Shown here: positions 45,649 through 57,145 of the stretch, piece by piece
Numbering within the stretch: position 1 is the first letter of the stretch
Layout: each line of letters starts with the position of its first letter
Assembly (NCBI GenBank): GCA_947652605.1
Contig: OX393577.1
Coordinates: forward strand, 67,232,108-67,296,107
Length of the DNA: 64,000 nt
Direction: 5' to 3'
Source of the DNA: Elmis aenea
Taxonomy: Eukaryota > Arthropoda > Insecta > Coleoptera > Elmidae
Translations under genes and position numbers: made by a program
Notes under the pieces: model-generated
The model's input: only the letters and a program-made list of their open reading frames with translations
Told to the model about the DNA's origin: nothing
Databases searched by the model: none

Positions 45649-46487
45649 ACACAACAGGTGTTATGAAAGCTCACTGTTCTTATTCGCGCGCTGCCGGTGT
45701 AACTCAAGCAAGCGCCACTAAATCCCTATAATATGAAAGAGTTATTTCCCCCACTATGGAGGCTTGCTTACATGCAAACACGAAGTAACTATATACAAAC
45801 TAAGTACCATGCATTTGTGTAAATAAGTTAATAAAAATAACACATGCCACTTCAATTTACTTAATTGCCGGCTAATTTTAGGCAGTCAAACCGAGTGATA
45901 ATTACATGGGGAGTATAATTAGCTGCAAAGCTAATAAAATATTGCAAATAAATATGGCAACCACTTTTTTTATATGCAGCATAATAAAATTAGTCTTCTG
46001 TAAACTTATTTTGTGCTAAATACTATTTCAATCACATACGTAACTCATATGTTTACATACGAAACAGAATTTCAACCTGTCCTGTTTTCTTAATCCATAT
46101 TCAAGCATCTATTGTTAACTTTTCATTCAAAGTGGTGGTGTTAAATCGATGAGGCACCTGATTTACATTGAATGAAAATCAATTGTTATTAAGAAGTTCT
46201 CTAGCTGGGTTGGAACTCGCTTAATGTTGATAATAATTAAAATAAACAACTAAATTGCTTGTCGGTTTTCTTTGGATTTACTCTTTTATGCACAAAATAT
46301 TTTCTGTGCCTTTTTAAACTTATTGGGAATTAGACTAAAATACGTTAAGTTTTGTAATCAGTTGGGAGACAACTTCTGGAAAATGCATGGCTTGTGACTA
46401 AATTAATTTTAAAATAAATTTTCTATGGCATTAAAACTTATTCGAAAAAGAAAATTTTCCTTTAATAATTTTCCAATTATTTAGGTA
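45649..46487. other. AT-rich sequence, nothing recognised
   Basis: Possible upstream region of carbonic anhydrase. No gene supported. Confidence 0.4.
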
Positions 46488-47757
46488 AGAGGTGAGCCTC
46501 AAAATTTCCCGACCTGACTATGAAAGAAACGAAATAGGCTCAAAATTTAATTTAATTTTTTAGTATAACCCCCCTTGACATTAATGTACGTATTACATCG
46601 TTAAAGCAAAAATTCGATACCCCTAAAAAATATGCCTTCGGTTTGTCTGCAAAATGTGTCCAAACTGCAGCCTTCGCCTCTTGGTCGTCACTGAAATGGC
46701 GCCCGCGAAGGTCATTTTTCCAATTTCCAAGCAGGTAATAGTCACTGGTGGCCATATCTGGACTATACGGAGGGTGATCGATTTTTTCAAAACCGCAGTC
46801 ACGAATTGCGGCTTGAGCAATTCCAGTAGTGTGCACGGGAGCATTTTCGTGCAGTAAACGCACGCCTCTGGTCAGTTTCCCACGTCTTTTCACCAGAATA
46901 TTTTGTCGTAATTTGTGCAGGAGTACTGCATAATATTCCCCATAGACTGTGGTGTTGCGTTGTTTAGAATCTATGACAAGAATGCCCTCACAATCCCAAA
47001 AGATCGTAGCCATCACCTTTTTTGTCGAATGACAGACCCTGAACTTTCTTGGCGGTGCTTCTCCTTTTCGCCTCCATTCCATCGATTCACTTTTGGACAA
47101 AGGATCATGGTAGAGAACCATAGTTTCATCCCCTGTTACAATTGTCTTCAACGCGTCCACAAGATTTTCTCCACAGGGCTATAAAAAGGATCGAGCACCT
47201 TCAACACGACGCTGGCGCTGAACTGCTGAGAGATGTTTGGGGACCCACCTTGAACTAACTTTATTCATGCCTAACCGATCGTGAAGGATTCGGTGAATGC
47301 TTGTTTCTAAAATCCCCGATATTTTTGATAGTTCTTTCACCTTCAAGCGTCGATCGCCTAATACGAGTTCCTCAACAAGGGCAATCTTTTCGTCCGTCAC
47401 CACTTCCACAGTCCTTCCTGTTCTTGCATCATCTTCCAAAGATTCTTGCCCTTTTCGAAACCGTTTTGACCATTTACCGCAGAATAAGACGGGGAATTGT
47501 CCCCGTGCACCCCATTCAGTCGAACTTTGATGCTTTGAGGAGAAAGACCTTCGCGAGTAGGAAATTTTATAACAGCTCGATACCCAATTTTCGTGACATC
47601 GTGATGAACGAATGACAGTTATAAGAAAACCAATTGACATAAAATCCATTTTTGTTTTTTCCAGGGCTAATATGACTTGAACCAGTGTTAAAAAAAATTT
47701 GACCCGTCTGCGATACCTAGATCTATGTCAGGCCGGGCAATTTTGGAACTTACCTCG
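46488..47757 (-). mobile_element. mariner-family transposon, full length but disabled
   Basis: The 1270-bp element has imperfect terminal repeats (AGAGGTGAGCCTCAAAATTT and the complement of AATTTTGGAACTTACCTCG), with TA at 46486-46487 and 47758-47759. On the minus strand the transposase is in one frame from about 47470 to 46552 except for a TAG at 47181-47179. Earlier, a deletion near the start codon region (relative to the copy at 4596) and another shift break the N-terminus. Visible parts are KWSKRFRKGQESLEDDARTG, the HTH RLKVKELSKISGILETSIHR, SRWVPKHLS, VTGDET (first catalytic Asp), HENAPVHT and YSPDMATSDYYL. The last Asp is 35 positions after the Glu of HENA, the DD34D spacing. In active mariners that Glu is Asp (HDNA), so the second catalytic residue is changed. 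Confidence 0.95.
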
Positions 47758-48983
47758 TAATACTCAAGTCTTAAGTTGTCATACAAAGTGTTTATTACAT
47801 GTCATTTAATACCAAACAAAATGCTAAGAAACAGGCAACAAAACTTTATTTATTGGAAACATTTATTTAACTAGTTTGCATCTTATTCTTAAACTTCTGT
47901 TACAGTTACGACATGAGTAATATAGAACATCTTTCAGCTTGAAAGTTTCAAGACAATTTGCGTCATGGCCTCATAGACTTTGAATAGCAATGATGCTAGA
48001 AATACTCCACAATTACAACAATATCTTAATATCTTAAACTATGTTTATTGTTGTAGAATGTAGACTATCTCTGCGAAGATGTCAAGAAATCTTTGCATAT
48101 AATTTGATAAACGTTAAAACTATTTAAGGGATTTATTAAGTATAAATAAATAAATTTTTGATTATAAACTCGCTTATCTAATAGCCGAAAAGAATTGTAT
48201 CTTGGAAAAATCTTTCGAGACTGTAATGTCTTCGTCGGGGGTTATTTTAAATAATAAAAATAATTGTTTATATTTACATTCGTATATGAGCATTTGTATA
48301 GCTGTTGGGATCATTGTTCTATATGGAATTGTACGCAGTTTTGTCTATTAATATAAATCATCTGTCGATACTTAACTATTTAAAGAAACAAATAACATTC
48401 GACGTAAAAGCTAATCCCTGTAAAATAACTATGCACTAAAATACATTAGTAATTTTAACACAATTTGAAACTGACAAAACAATGATCGACCGCCAAAACC
48501 ATGCCAAAAGTTTGTTTTCAATATGTTTTAAAATAAACTATTAATTAACAATTCCTGTGAAAAATCCTTGTGGTTACAAAAACTTTTACAAAAATAAATC
48601 CATCAAGTGTTTCTTTGTTTCTTCTTGTTTCAGTATGTAACGTAAAAAACCTTTTCAGTAACATGCTGAATTAAATTAATATCGGTAAACACCAAATTTT
48701 TAAAACCCCATTAAAATTATTAATGAGATGGTCTAAAAATAAGTTAATAAACTTTATTGGATGTGTGTTACCTAATAAAATATTTATTAAACCATGTCTT
48801 TAAATAAAAATTATGTTTTAATACTTTTGGAGTGTAAATCTGCTCTTAAACAATTAAGTACATTTAGTAATTGAATGCTTATATTTATGTAAATCGGGAT
48901 AATTTTAAAACGTACTTGTAGTTCAATTTTTAGGTTTTTTTGGATGTAAGTGTATTGTGTACACTTTTCATTTATTAAAAAGA
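47758..48983. other. AT-rich sequence, nothing recognised
   Basis: No gene or repeat boundary supported between the mariner and the inverted LINE. Confidence 0.4.
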
Positions 48984-49519
48984 ACTTTATTTGTGAGTGT
49001 CCACGTTTCACTTTCGTATAAAAGTGCCGGAGTTACTACCTTTTTGAAAACTTCCACTTTTGTTCGTTTCGGGACTTCTCTATTTCCAAAAATTGTTGTT
49101 CTTAAACTGTTAAATATTTTTCCCACATTTCCTGTCCTTTCGTCTATTTCCTTGTCCATTCCTCCATTTTTCTCTATAATCAATCCTAAATATTTAAAGC
49201 TTTCTACCTGTTCCTAAGCCCATTTAGAGTGATGTTATGCCCTTTGTTCTCTGGTGTAACGATCACAGTTTTAATTTTCTTTGAATTTATTTTCATCTTC
49301 ATTTTTTCCAATTCCTGGTTTAGAGTTTCTAGATTGTGTTGCAATTTTTTTCTGTTTTCGCGACTAAGACCATGTCGTTTGCGAACATAGTTCAGTTATG
49401 TTTAATTTTTCCATTTTCCAGTTGCCTATGTGAAACGGTCTCATTTTTTGTTTTACTTTTTAATTATCCCATCTATAACTATTGAGAATAATAATGGACT
49501 GAGCACGAATCCTTGCCCA
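48984..49519 (-). mobile_element. LINE RT part, inverted 5' segment of a 5'-inverted insertion
   Basis: Read on the minus strand from 49519 it gives [19 protein letters not shown]. Degraded sequence follows, then the frame at 49183-48984 with DKEIDERTGNVGKIFNSLRT, FGNREVPKRTKVEVFKKVV and TPALLYESETWTLTNK. The homologous continuation in the copy at 28799 is [20 protein letters not shown]. Here TLTNK is the outer end, and the continuation is found instead in the opposite strand starting at 49528. Confidence 0.85.
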
Positions 49520-49527
49520 GTGAATCC

Positions 49528-49893
49528 AGCAAAGAAAAATCCGAGAAAAAACAAAAAAAGATAGAATCATAAACGAAACATATAGAGAACAATTAAAGAT
49601 AAAATCAGTTGAAACAAAAATACAAGAGATACAGCTGGGATGGTTGGGTCACATTTATAGGATAAAAAAAAAAGGTTAACCAGAAAAGCCTATGAAGCAA
49701 GGAGAGAAAACAAAAGAGGCAAATCGAGAAAAACCTGGCAAGACGAAGTTAAAAAAGCAGCAGCGGATAGAAACATCAAATGGAAAGACATAAAAAAGCT
49801 AGCACAAGACAGAAAAACATGAAGAAAAGTCAGCACAACACATCTCAACAGTCCTACACCTAACAGTAGGAGGACTCATGACTAAAAAATAAT
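49528..49893 (+). mobile_element. LINE C-terminus and 3' end, sense segment of the same insertion
   Basis: It starts [20 protein letters not shown], then [19 protein letters not shown], a shifted basic C-terminus ([37 protein letters not shown]) and the 3' UTR CAGTCCTACACCTAACAGTA...GGACTCATGACTAAAAAATA. It is about 90% identical to 28920-29255 by eye over the compared 110 bp. Confidence 0.88.
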
Positions 49894-51375
49894 AATTTTA
49901 AATTGCTGTAACGTTTTAAAATGTTCTTTAATGTATTAAAAACCTTTGTTGACGACATGTAAAAGTCAACTTAAATTTAGTTACATAAGCTTAAATTATT
50001 GATAACCAATTTCAACTGAAGTTAGTTAACAAAAGCTTAATAACGAGTAAAATCTTTTATTACAAGACATTTCAAAAAAAATAAATAACTTGTTAAAGAT
50101 GATCCAAGCTTATCTACAAACAGAACATAAAAAGTTACATTAGTTATTCAATTATCTATTCAAACAAGATATTTAAAGCTACTTACTTTGAGTATAAAAC
50201 GAATTAATTGTACAAATGCATAATTAAATACATGCTGCACAATTTTAAATAATTTAAAATCTCGTTTCTTAAGTAATAATTACTGGCTTGTAAATAAATT
50301 TCATTTACTGACATTTTTATGTAGATAAAATGATTAATAACATGCAAAAAAGTGTAATCGTATCATTCAATAGCACTTAAAGATGTACAGGTAATAATTT
50401 GCCGTAGGCGATACAAAATTATGCATCGTTTTAAAATTATCAGAAAGTGTTATGAAGTACCTATAAGGTTTTCAGATCTTTCAGTCTTTGCTCGCGTCCT
50501 TAATTTAGCATGAAAATTCGATAGTTATCAAACAACTTGAGTTTAAATTTATTAAAAATGTTAAGCAATCAGTTTTGTAGGGCTTAAGGATTTGTTAAGT
50601 GGATGAAAGGCTTGAGTTAAAACCGTCTGATTATTATCGGTACGCACTTGATCCTGAGTTGCTTTGTGGCTTCTTTGGTGTACTGATTCTATAAATGCGT
50701 GTGAATGTGATTAACAATCGAATTATGCTAATAAAAAATCAGATTAAAATATGGTTTGTTTGATATGATAATTTCGAAACAAATACCAAGTCATGGTCAC
50801 AAAGTCTAGGTGGAATATTATGTATTGGGAGGGACCTAATTGTATATAAGCTTGCACCACTTGGGAAAGAGTACTTATTAACCTTACATTTATTGTTGTT
50901 AAATTTGGCTCTTGATCTTCTTTGTACGGTGGTTGAACCATCAAACGTTGTTTTGCGTAAAACACAGGTCTAGAGCAACTATTACACAGTTTAAAATAAA
51001 TGAAACACAACAATATAAAAAACTCCTTTATTTTTCGACCGGCTGTACATTTCTTGGCGGTTGTTTCTTAACTACCCTGTTGTAGTTCCTTATCATTGTA
51101 GTCGTATTCTTGTCGTTCTTTCTTATAAGCACTGTGTGTCTATGTACAGTGTACAAATTTATCAACAAAACGTTTGTTGATAGACGAAGTCCAACTACTA
51201 ACTTGTTCACTCAAATTATAACAGCACTACTTTAAAGTTCATTTGTTTAATAAATAGCAATAGGTTCAAGCTTTCTCCTTATATCACTCCTTCTCGTGTT
51301 GTAAAAGCCTGTGACATGGTTTTTATATTACTATTCTTTATTAACAAAATTACCAGTCAAAATTGTGAAAAACCG
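49894..51375. other. AT-rich sequence, nothing recognised
   Basis: Open frames at 50744-51013 and 51028-51210 on the minus strand lack family or splice support. Confidence 0.4.
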
Positions 51376-51460
51376 AGGTAGAAATCTTTCCAAATGCGAG
51401 TTGTTTGTGCAGGATGACGCCCCCACCCACAAGTTACTTGTTGCCCAGAAACTTATCAAC
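51376..51460 (+). mobile_element. Probable mariner transposase fragment
   Basis: The frame reads NRGRNLSKCELFVQDDAPTH and KLLVAQKLI. RG-x-LS-G--F-QD(N/D)AP-HK--VAQ is the block around the second catalytic Asp of mariner transposases. Homology ends within 30 residues and no termini were found. It differs from the mariner family at 46488. Confidence 0.45.
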
Positions 51461-54400
51461 ACTCCCCCGTATACCAACGTTTTTTGCAAGTTTAATCACT
51501 TTTAAATGACGTTACATGTCGTGCTGCTTCAGTGGGCGCCCCGCTTAAGTCTTGCAGCCTTATTAGTTCAACTAGAGTACTACAACAAGGTAAAAAAACG
51601 TAACAGTTACCTGTTAACAAGCAAGTCCAAGACCACTTTATAAATCATAAATAATAACATAATTTTCCTAAACTCTTAACACGTAACAACTTACATTACG
51701 ATTATTATTATAACACCACGTTAAGCATGGATAATTATCTATTGTTTAAGAACATGTTTGCTGGCTTAGTTCTTTAAACATATAATAATAAACCGCGTAA
51801 GAACTGTAGGAGTTGAAGTAGTTAATAACCTTTTAAGTTGATAATGAGATTTTAATTAGAGTATTTAATAAAAAATAACAATCATTGTGAAGCTAGGTTA
51901 ATTTGTGTAACTATAAGGTCTAAGGTTGAACTTGCTTTAAGGACATTTTTAATTATTTGAGTTTAACAGTGTGAATACATTTTCGAGAACGTAAAAAGAT
52001 TTAAAAAATGGAATGAAAGAACAGCAACAGCAATTTTGCATAAGTTATTTTATTGTTCTTTTTCTTCTAATGCTTGTCATTTAAGTAAAGAAAATAATAT
52101 TCTAATTTGAAATCTAATTTGTAAACCTATTATTCATTAAAATAACCAGTTAAAAAATTGTGTCTATAACCTTTCTGTTCATTGTTATAATTTTAAATAA
52201 GTAACTTAACGCTTATGCAATAATTAAATGCTAAAATCGGTGACCAAATTCACAAGGCAAGTTAATTTTCTTGTCTTAAGCGTATATTAATGTTTACATA
52301 TAAATATCCATAACATATACATATCAGTATAACCATAATACGCGTTAAATTTTATTATAAGGGAATTATTCTTTTTACGTAGTTTATATATTAAAACAAA
52401 TTATACATAGATTAAAACTGTGTTGATGTTTTTTTAGCATTTAAGTTATTTTAAATATCATAAAAATATACAACGTGTTGAAATAAACATAATAATAAAA
52501 CTATAAAGTGTCGTTACGTCTTATAAACTACGTATTAAGATGCAGCTTGGAGTTTTTTCCACAAAAAAATGGAAAATTTCGGATTTGTAAAACAAAATAA
52601 ATGTATCTAAATTATTCATGTGACTTTATTTGAAACATTCCCGTGAAATATGTTTTAATATTAGCAAATTTTTGGTCGAATCAAGCTATTTTGGTTGTAT
52701 ATGAACTTAAGTGATAAATTACTTACCAATATTTTTTACGATTTCAGTACAAAAACTGGCGAAGAGAAATGACAAAAAAAGAGTTTAATCTAGGCGCAAA
52801 AATTTACAAAGATGTTTAGGCTTTTAAGCTTACAGTCGTTGAAAATTATAAAAATATGTTTACAGGATTTAAAAAAATATTTTTGCTTTACCTTTCCCAG
52901 TAAGCAATATTGGAAAACATTAAGAGTAAACTGCTTTTAAAATAATAAAGTAGTTATTTATTTTTGATAACAGATATGCAAAATTTCTGCGTAGAACATT
53001 ATTAATACTATTTTTTGGTTTTCAAGTCATTTTCACCACAGTTTTAAGAAATTATTGGGCCAATGTCAAATAAAAGGCTACAATTAATTGGACCAAAAGT
53101 CTTAAGACGCAGTTTCAGTTAATTAACAGCCGTAAAATAATCACTGTTTCAATTTTCAAGGCTAATTCAAGTCAGTTGTAAAATTTTATAACATCGCTAT
53201 TAAAATCTTCGCCCAAGGAACACAAATTTAGCGCTGAGTTTTGTTTACTTTTACTAAACGGTTTGACTTAATAGGTCAATCGAGGTTTTCTGTACCTATA
53301 AAAAGTAAAACTGTTTTTAGCTCAAAATTTTATCCAAATCATGATCGTACTATAAAAAATGATAATAAAACGTTGATTTAGTGTGCAACTACTACATTTT
53401 ATAGTTATTTAAATTTTGAACGACTTTGAGTTACTGGATTTTGTTCATAAGTATATTTCGGTAGTTGTTTAATTGTTATTCCAAAAGTGTCGAACACCTA
53501 AAATTGCTTTCAAGGCCCTATTGAAGTACATCACTACTTAACATTTACTCTTGGATTTGGAAATGATAATTAGTTAATTATTCAGTGTCTGATAAATATT
53601 TTGAGTTATTAAGTAAAGCATTTTAATATAAATATGTATTTTAAAGGTTAATTTTAAGACAACTTGCCTTATATCTAATAACATTTGTTTTTTTTTAGTA
53701 TATAATATATAACATACGCAAAAAAAACTTTACAGTACTTAGAAGGGTCTAAAGCATAAAAACAAGTATAATGAAGGACTATTTTCAGCACTAAATTAAG
53801 TAAGCTAAATATATAGCAAATTTTCTGATATATCAAGGTACAAATTACAATAAATTAGCTATTAAAGATAGTTTCTACAAATTACAAAGGTGGAATTATT
53901 TGAAATAATGAAGGGTAATTTACAACAGGTTTGGAGTCCAAGCTTTTTATTAAGTGCCTTTCGAATAAATAAGTAAAACACCCTAATATTATCACAAAAT
54001 TCTTTGCATGCTGTCTTGGGCAGTAATTTTTTAACAAATATTATACTTTTCTGAAAGGTGTTCATTTATAATTAATCTCTCAATAAAATAATAATTACCA
54101 AACATTTATTGAATCAATTTTTAAAGTCTTCTTTAGTACTTTTTGCAGTATTTCCGCTTTTAAGAAACTTTGCATACAGTTTTTCTGGAACTTTAAAAAT
54201 TAAGTAATGCATAACATAGAGTTTTTCATGACTATTATGATATTTGCTTGGAGTATATTATAAAAACTGGCTATCTTTATCTTGCCAAAACTAAGCTTAG
54301 AGAAATTTTATACCTAAAATAAAACAAAAGTATTAAAATAGAGCACAGTATTTTAAGAAATGATTTTTGGTGCTGTCGAACAAACAGTGCTAGCCAAAAT

Positions 54401-56950
54401 GAGACGGTCAATTAAGTTGACAAGTCAATTAGGATTGATTTATTTTAGAAACAAATAGACTCATTGTTGCCAATTATGTAATAGTCATAAATCAAACTGA
54501 TAAATACTTTAAGTGGAATAAATATAACGGTGAAAATCTTTTAACACTTTCTGCATAGTCTTTAATACACCTTTTGCTATAACACAACTAAAATCATCTT
54601 TCATCTATTAAAATACTAATATTATGTTTATTAGAATTATACAGTACGTAAAATACGGTATTAAAACCCTTACTTTAAATACTATAATCAATAGTAACAA
54701 TTTTAATTGTTAACTACCACTGAATGACCTTACAAACTAATCTAAAAGACTTATTATCGTTAAAATTATTAGGTTTTAATTAACTGTAGTAAACAAATAG
54801 GCAGAAATGAACTAAAAACTATTTTAAATAGTTATTTGATAGTATTAAACTGACATCATATTTTTATTACTGGTATATTTAATACATTTACAAGAAATTA
54901 GCCAAGAATAATGTTACGATCATGTTTAAATAAACACAAAATTATTTTCTGAGCCTTTTAAAGCTAAGATATTAGTAATTTCATGTTGAATAGGTTTTAT
55001 AACCTTAAAATTGCACTAATATAAGTAATTAAAGTTTCATTTGCACTACTAATTACATTATAACATTTAAATGTTATTTAAAGGAACAGAAAAAAGAGTA
55101 TTAAACTGACTTTATTTAATTTAATATAAAAATGAATATGTTACTGATAATTTTAAAGCTTTATTAATCACACAAATTTTCAGTATTATAACAAATTTTT
55201 TTAATAATACCAAAATACACTTCTGCTACACTTTAATTTAAATCAGTGTGTAAAAGTCTTTGAATAACAACATCTTTTATTAATGTAATAGGATACGAGT
55301 CCTGGAATTACCCAGTGGTTAAATTGATTGTCGTTATTTGTCCTAAAACTTGAAAACAAAATTTGTTGTGAATGCAATTTTAAAGGTATGCTGATTTTTA
55401 TCATCAAAGTCACGAGATAAGTTTTTTTGTTGTTGCAAATACATTTCTTTGCCTGGGTACATTAAAAGTAAATTAATTGTAAGTAATTGCAAACAATGAT
55501 CGTTCAAAAAATTACTATTTATGTAACATGTGAGTTTTTAGAAGTAACAGTTCAATTAACTATAAACACATGTAATTAAAAATCAATTATCTTTTCTCTT
55601 CTTGGAGAAATTTTATGGCAGTTTTAAGACTGCCGTCTTTATATCCAATGATTTTGTATTTAATTGTCTATAATTTAGTTGTTTGCTTGCTTTTCATAAA
55701 TCAAATTAATAAGAAAAGTTCCAAGAGGCGAATTTTCGTCATTGATTTCTTGACGATACGATTTTTGTTATCAAACTGACATGTATTTACAATTAAGACA
55801 AAATATCTACAATTCTTTTATTGTTCAATTAAATTTTTCATCAAAGCAATTTAGCCCAAGCTCGGTTTAAGCTGTTTTTAGCATTATTTATAATTGAGTT
55901 AAATTTTTTAACGATGAACTATTTGTTGATAATTGACTATAAATTTTAATGTGGTGGTAACATGCGAGTCTGGCTTGATTACCAACAGATTGACCAGTGA
56001 TTGAGTTTCATAAATATATTATAAAGGTGTTAACATTATTCTCTAATGTTAAATTACCCTTAATGTAAATTTAATTTGTATGGAGATACATGAACAGGAT
56101 AAATGGCATATATAATTATTAATGTCCTGTTACTAACATGTGTTTGGTGACCCTAGTTTCTAAAAAAAAATCATTGTAAGCATGCTATATTTGCAGCACT
56201 ATATAAAAAATTAGTACATAGCTTTATCGTACATTTAAGTTTTTTTATGTTTCCTATGGTAGCTTAATTAAAAAAACTTTGGTATCCAATCGATAAAGAT
56301 AACATTTGGTTACCAATTATCGTCGTTGAATTTTTTTAACATTCAAAAGTTAGTAATAGTTAAAACCTATCAAGGCAGCAGTATTTGTAGCATATATTGA
56401 TTGTAAGAACACAATCAATAATTTAACAATATACTTCACGACAATGCATTAATACAATCTAAATGTAATCTTTTGTGTTGTTAATGCAACAAACAATGTT
56501 TGTTATTCTTTTAATGAAACATTAACGTACCCTTGTTGATCTTACGTTGAAGATAAACCAAAGAGTTTGATTGGTAGTCTAACTACAGGCTGTTTTTGTC
56601 CTGTTAAAATTTGTACAATGTCTGAAAATCAACACGGGCAGCATTTAATACTGTATATTAGATTGTGTGCCAATTAATAAAAGAAATTGAAGTTTTTAAA
56701 GAGCTCCCCAATGTTGTGACTTCCTTATTTTAAGATATAAAGCATTGGTGTTTGTATTAAAACAATTAGAGAAACACGAGCTCTTTTCAAATATGTTTGT
56801 AGTAAAGAACTATTGTATTTTGTTTAAGTGATATACCATTAAACAAAGTCCTCTTTCGAAACATTTAAGATACTAATATAATCTATTGGTTGTAAAAATA
56901 TACACATAAGTCCTATACAACTTTACTGCACATTTTTTGTAATTTAATCG
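51461..56950. other. Long AT-rich intergenic stretch, nothing recognised
   Basis: About 5.5 kb between transposon remnants and the AGXT2-like gene. I saw no coding exon, RNA gene or clear repeat; open frames are few and of random composition. Confidence 0.45.
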
Positions 56951-57014
56951 TTTCTCTATCTTGATTATTAAGCGAGATACCCATGTAAGCCCATTGAATT
57001 TGGACAACCCTGTA
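56951..57014 (+). repeat. Single arm of the 40757 MITE family
   Basis: TCTCTATCTTGATTATTAAG, CGAGATACCCATGTAAGCCC, ATTGAATTTGGACAACCCTG and TA match the right arm of the element at 40757-40920 with few differences. The left arm is absent. Confidence 0.85.
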
Positions 57015-57103
57015 CAGTTTGATATTAAGATTGGAGGATTGAATTGGAGGAACCCAAAAACCTTGTTGGTTTGTGTTTATAACATTTAAATTATTGTAAA
57101 GTA

Positions 57104-57109
57104 TTTATT
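57104..57109 (-). terminator. Poly(A) signal of the AGXT2-like gene
   Basis: AATAAA on the minus strand, 37 nt beyond the stop codon at 57148-57146. Confidence 0.6.
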
Positions 57110-57145
57110 TTTGTACAAAATTCATCACATGTGCCATAGATTTTC

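Noticed and set aside
45710..45740. CATATTATAG as the carbonic anhydrase TATA box
   Set aside because: It is about 80 bp from the only good initiator found, too far for a TATA-directed start there; kept only as an alternative.
46623..47615. Open frames on the plus strand and a second minus frame over the mariner
   Set aside because: Shadow frames of the mariner transposase reading frame.
51028..51210. Basic 60-codon minus-strand frame near the mariner remnant
   Set aside because: Low-complexity basic composition, no recognisable domain and no termini; could not be tied to any element.
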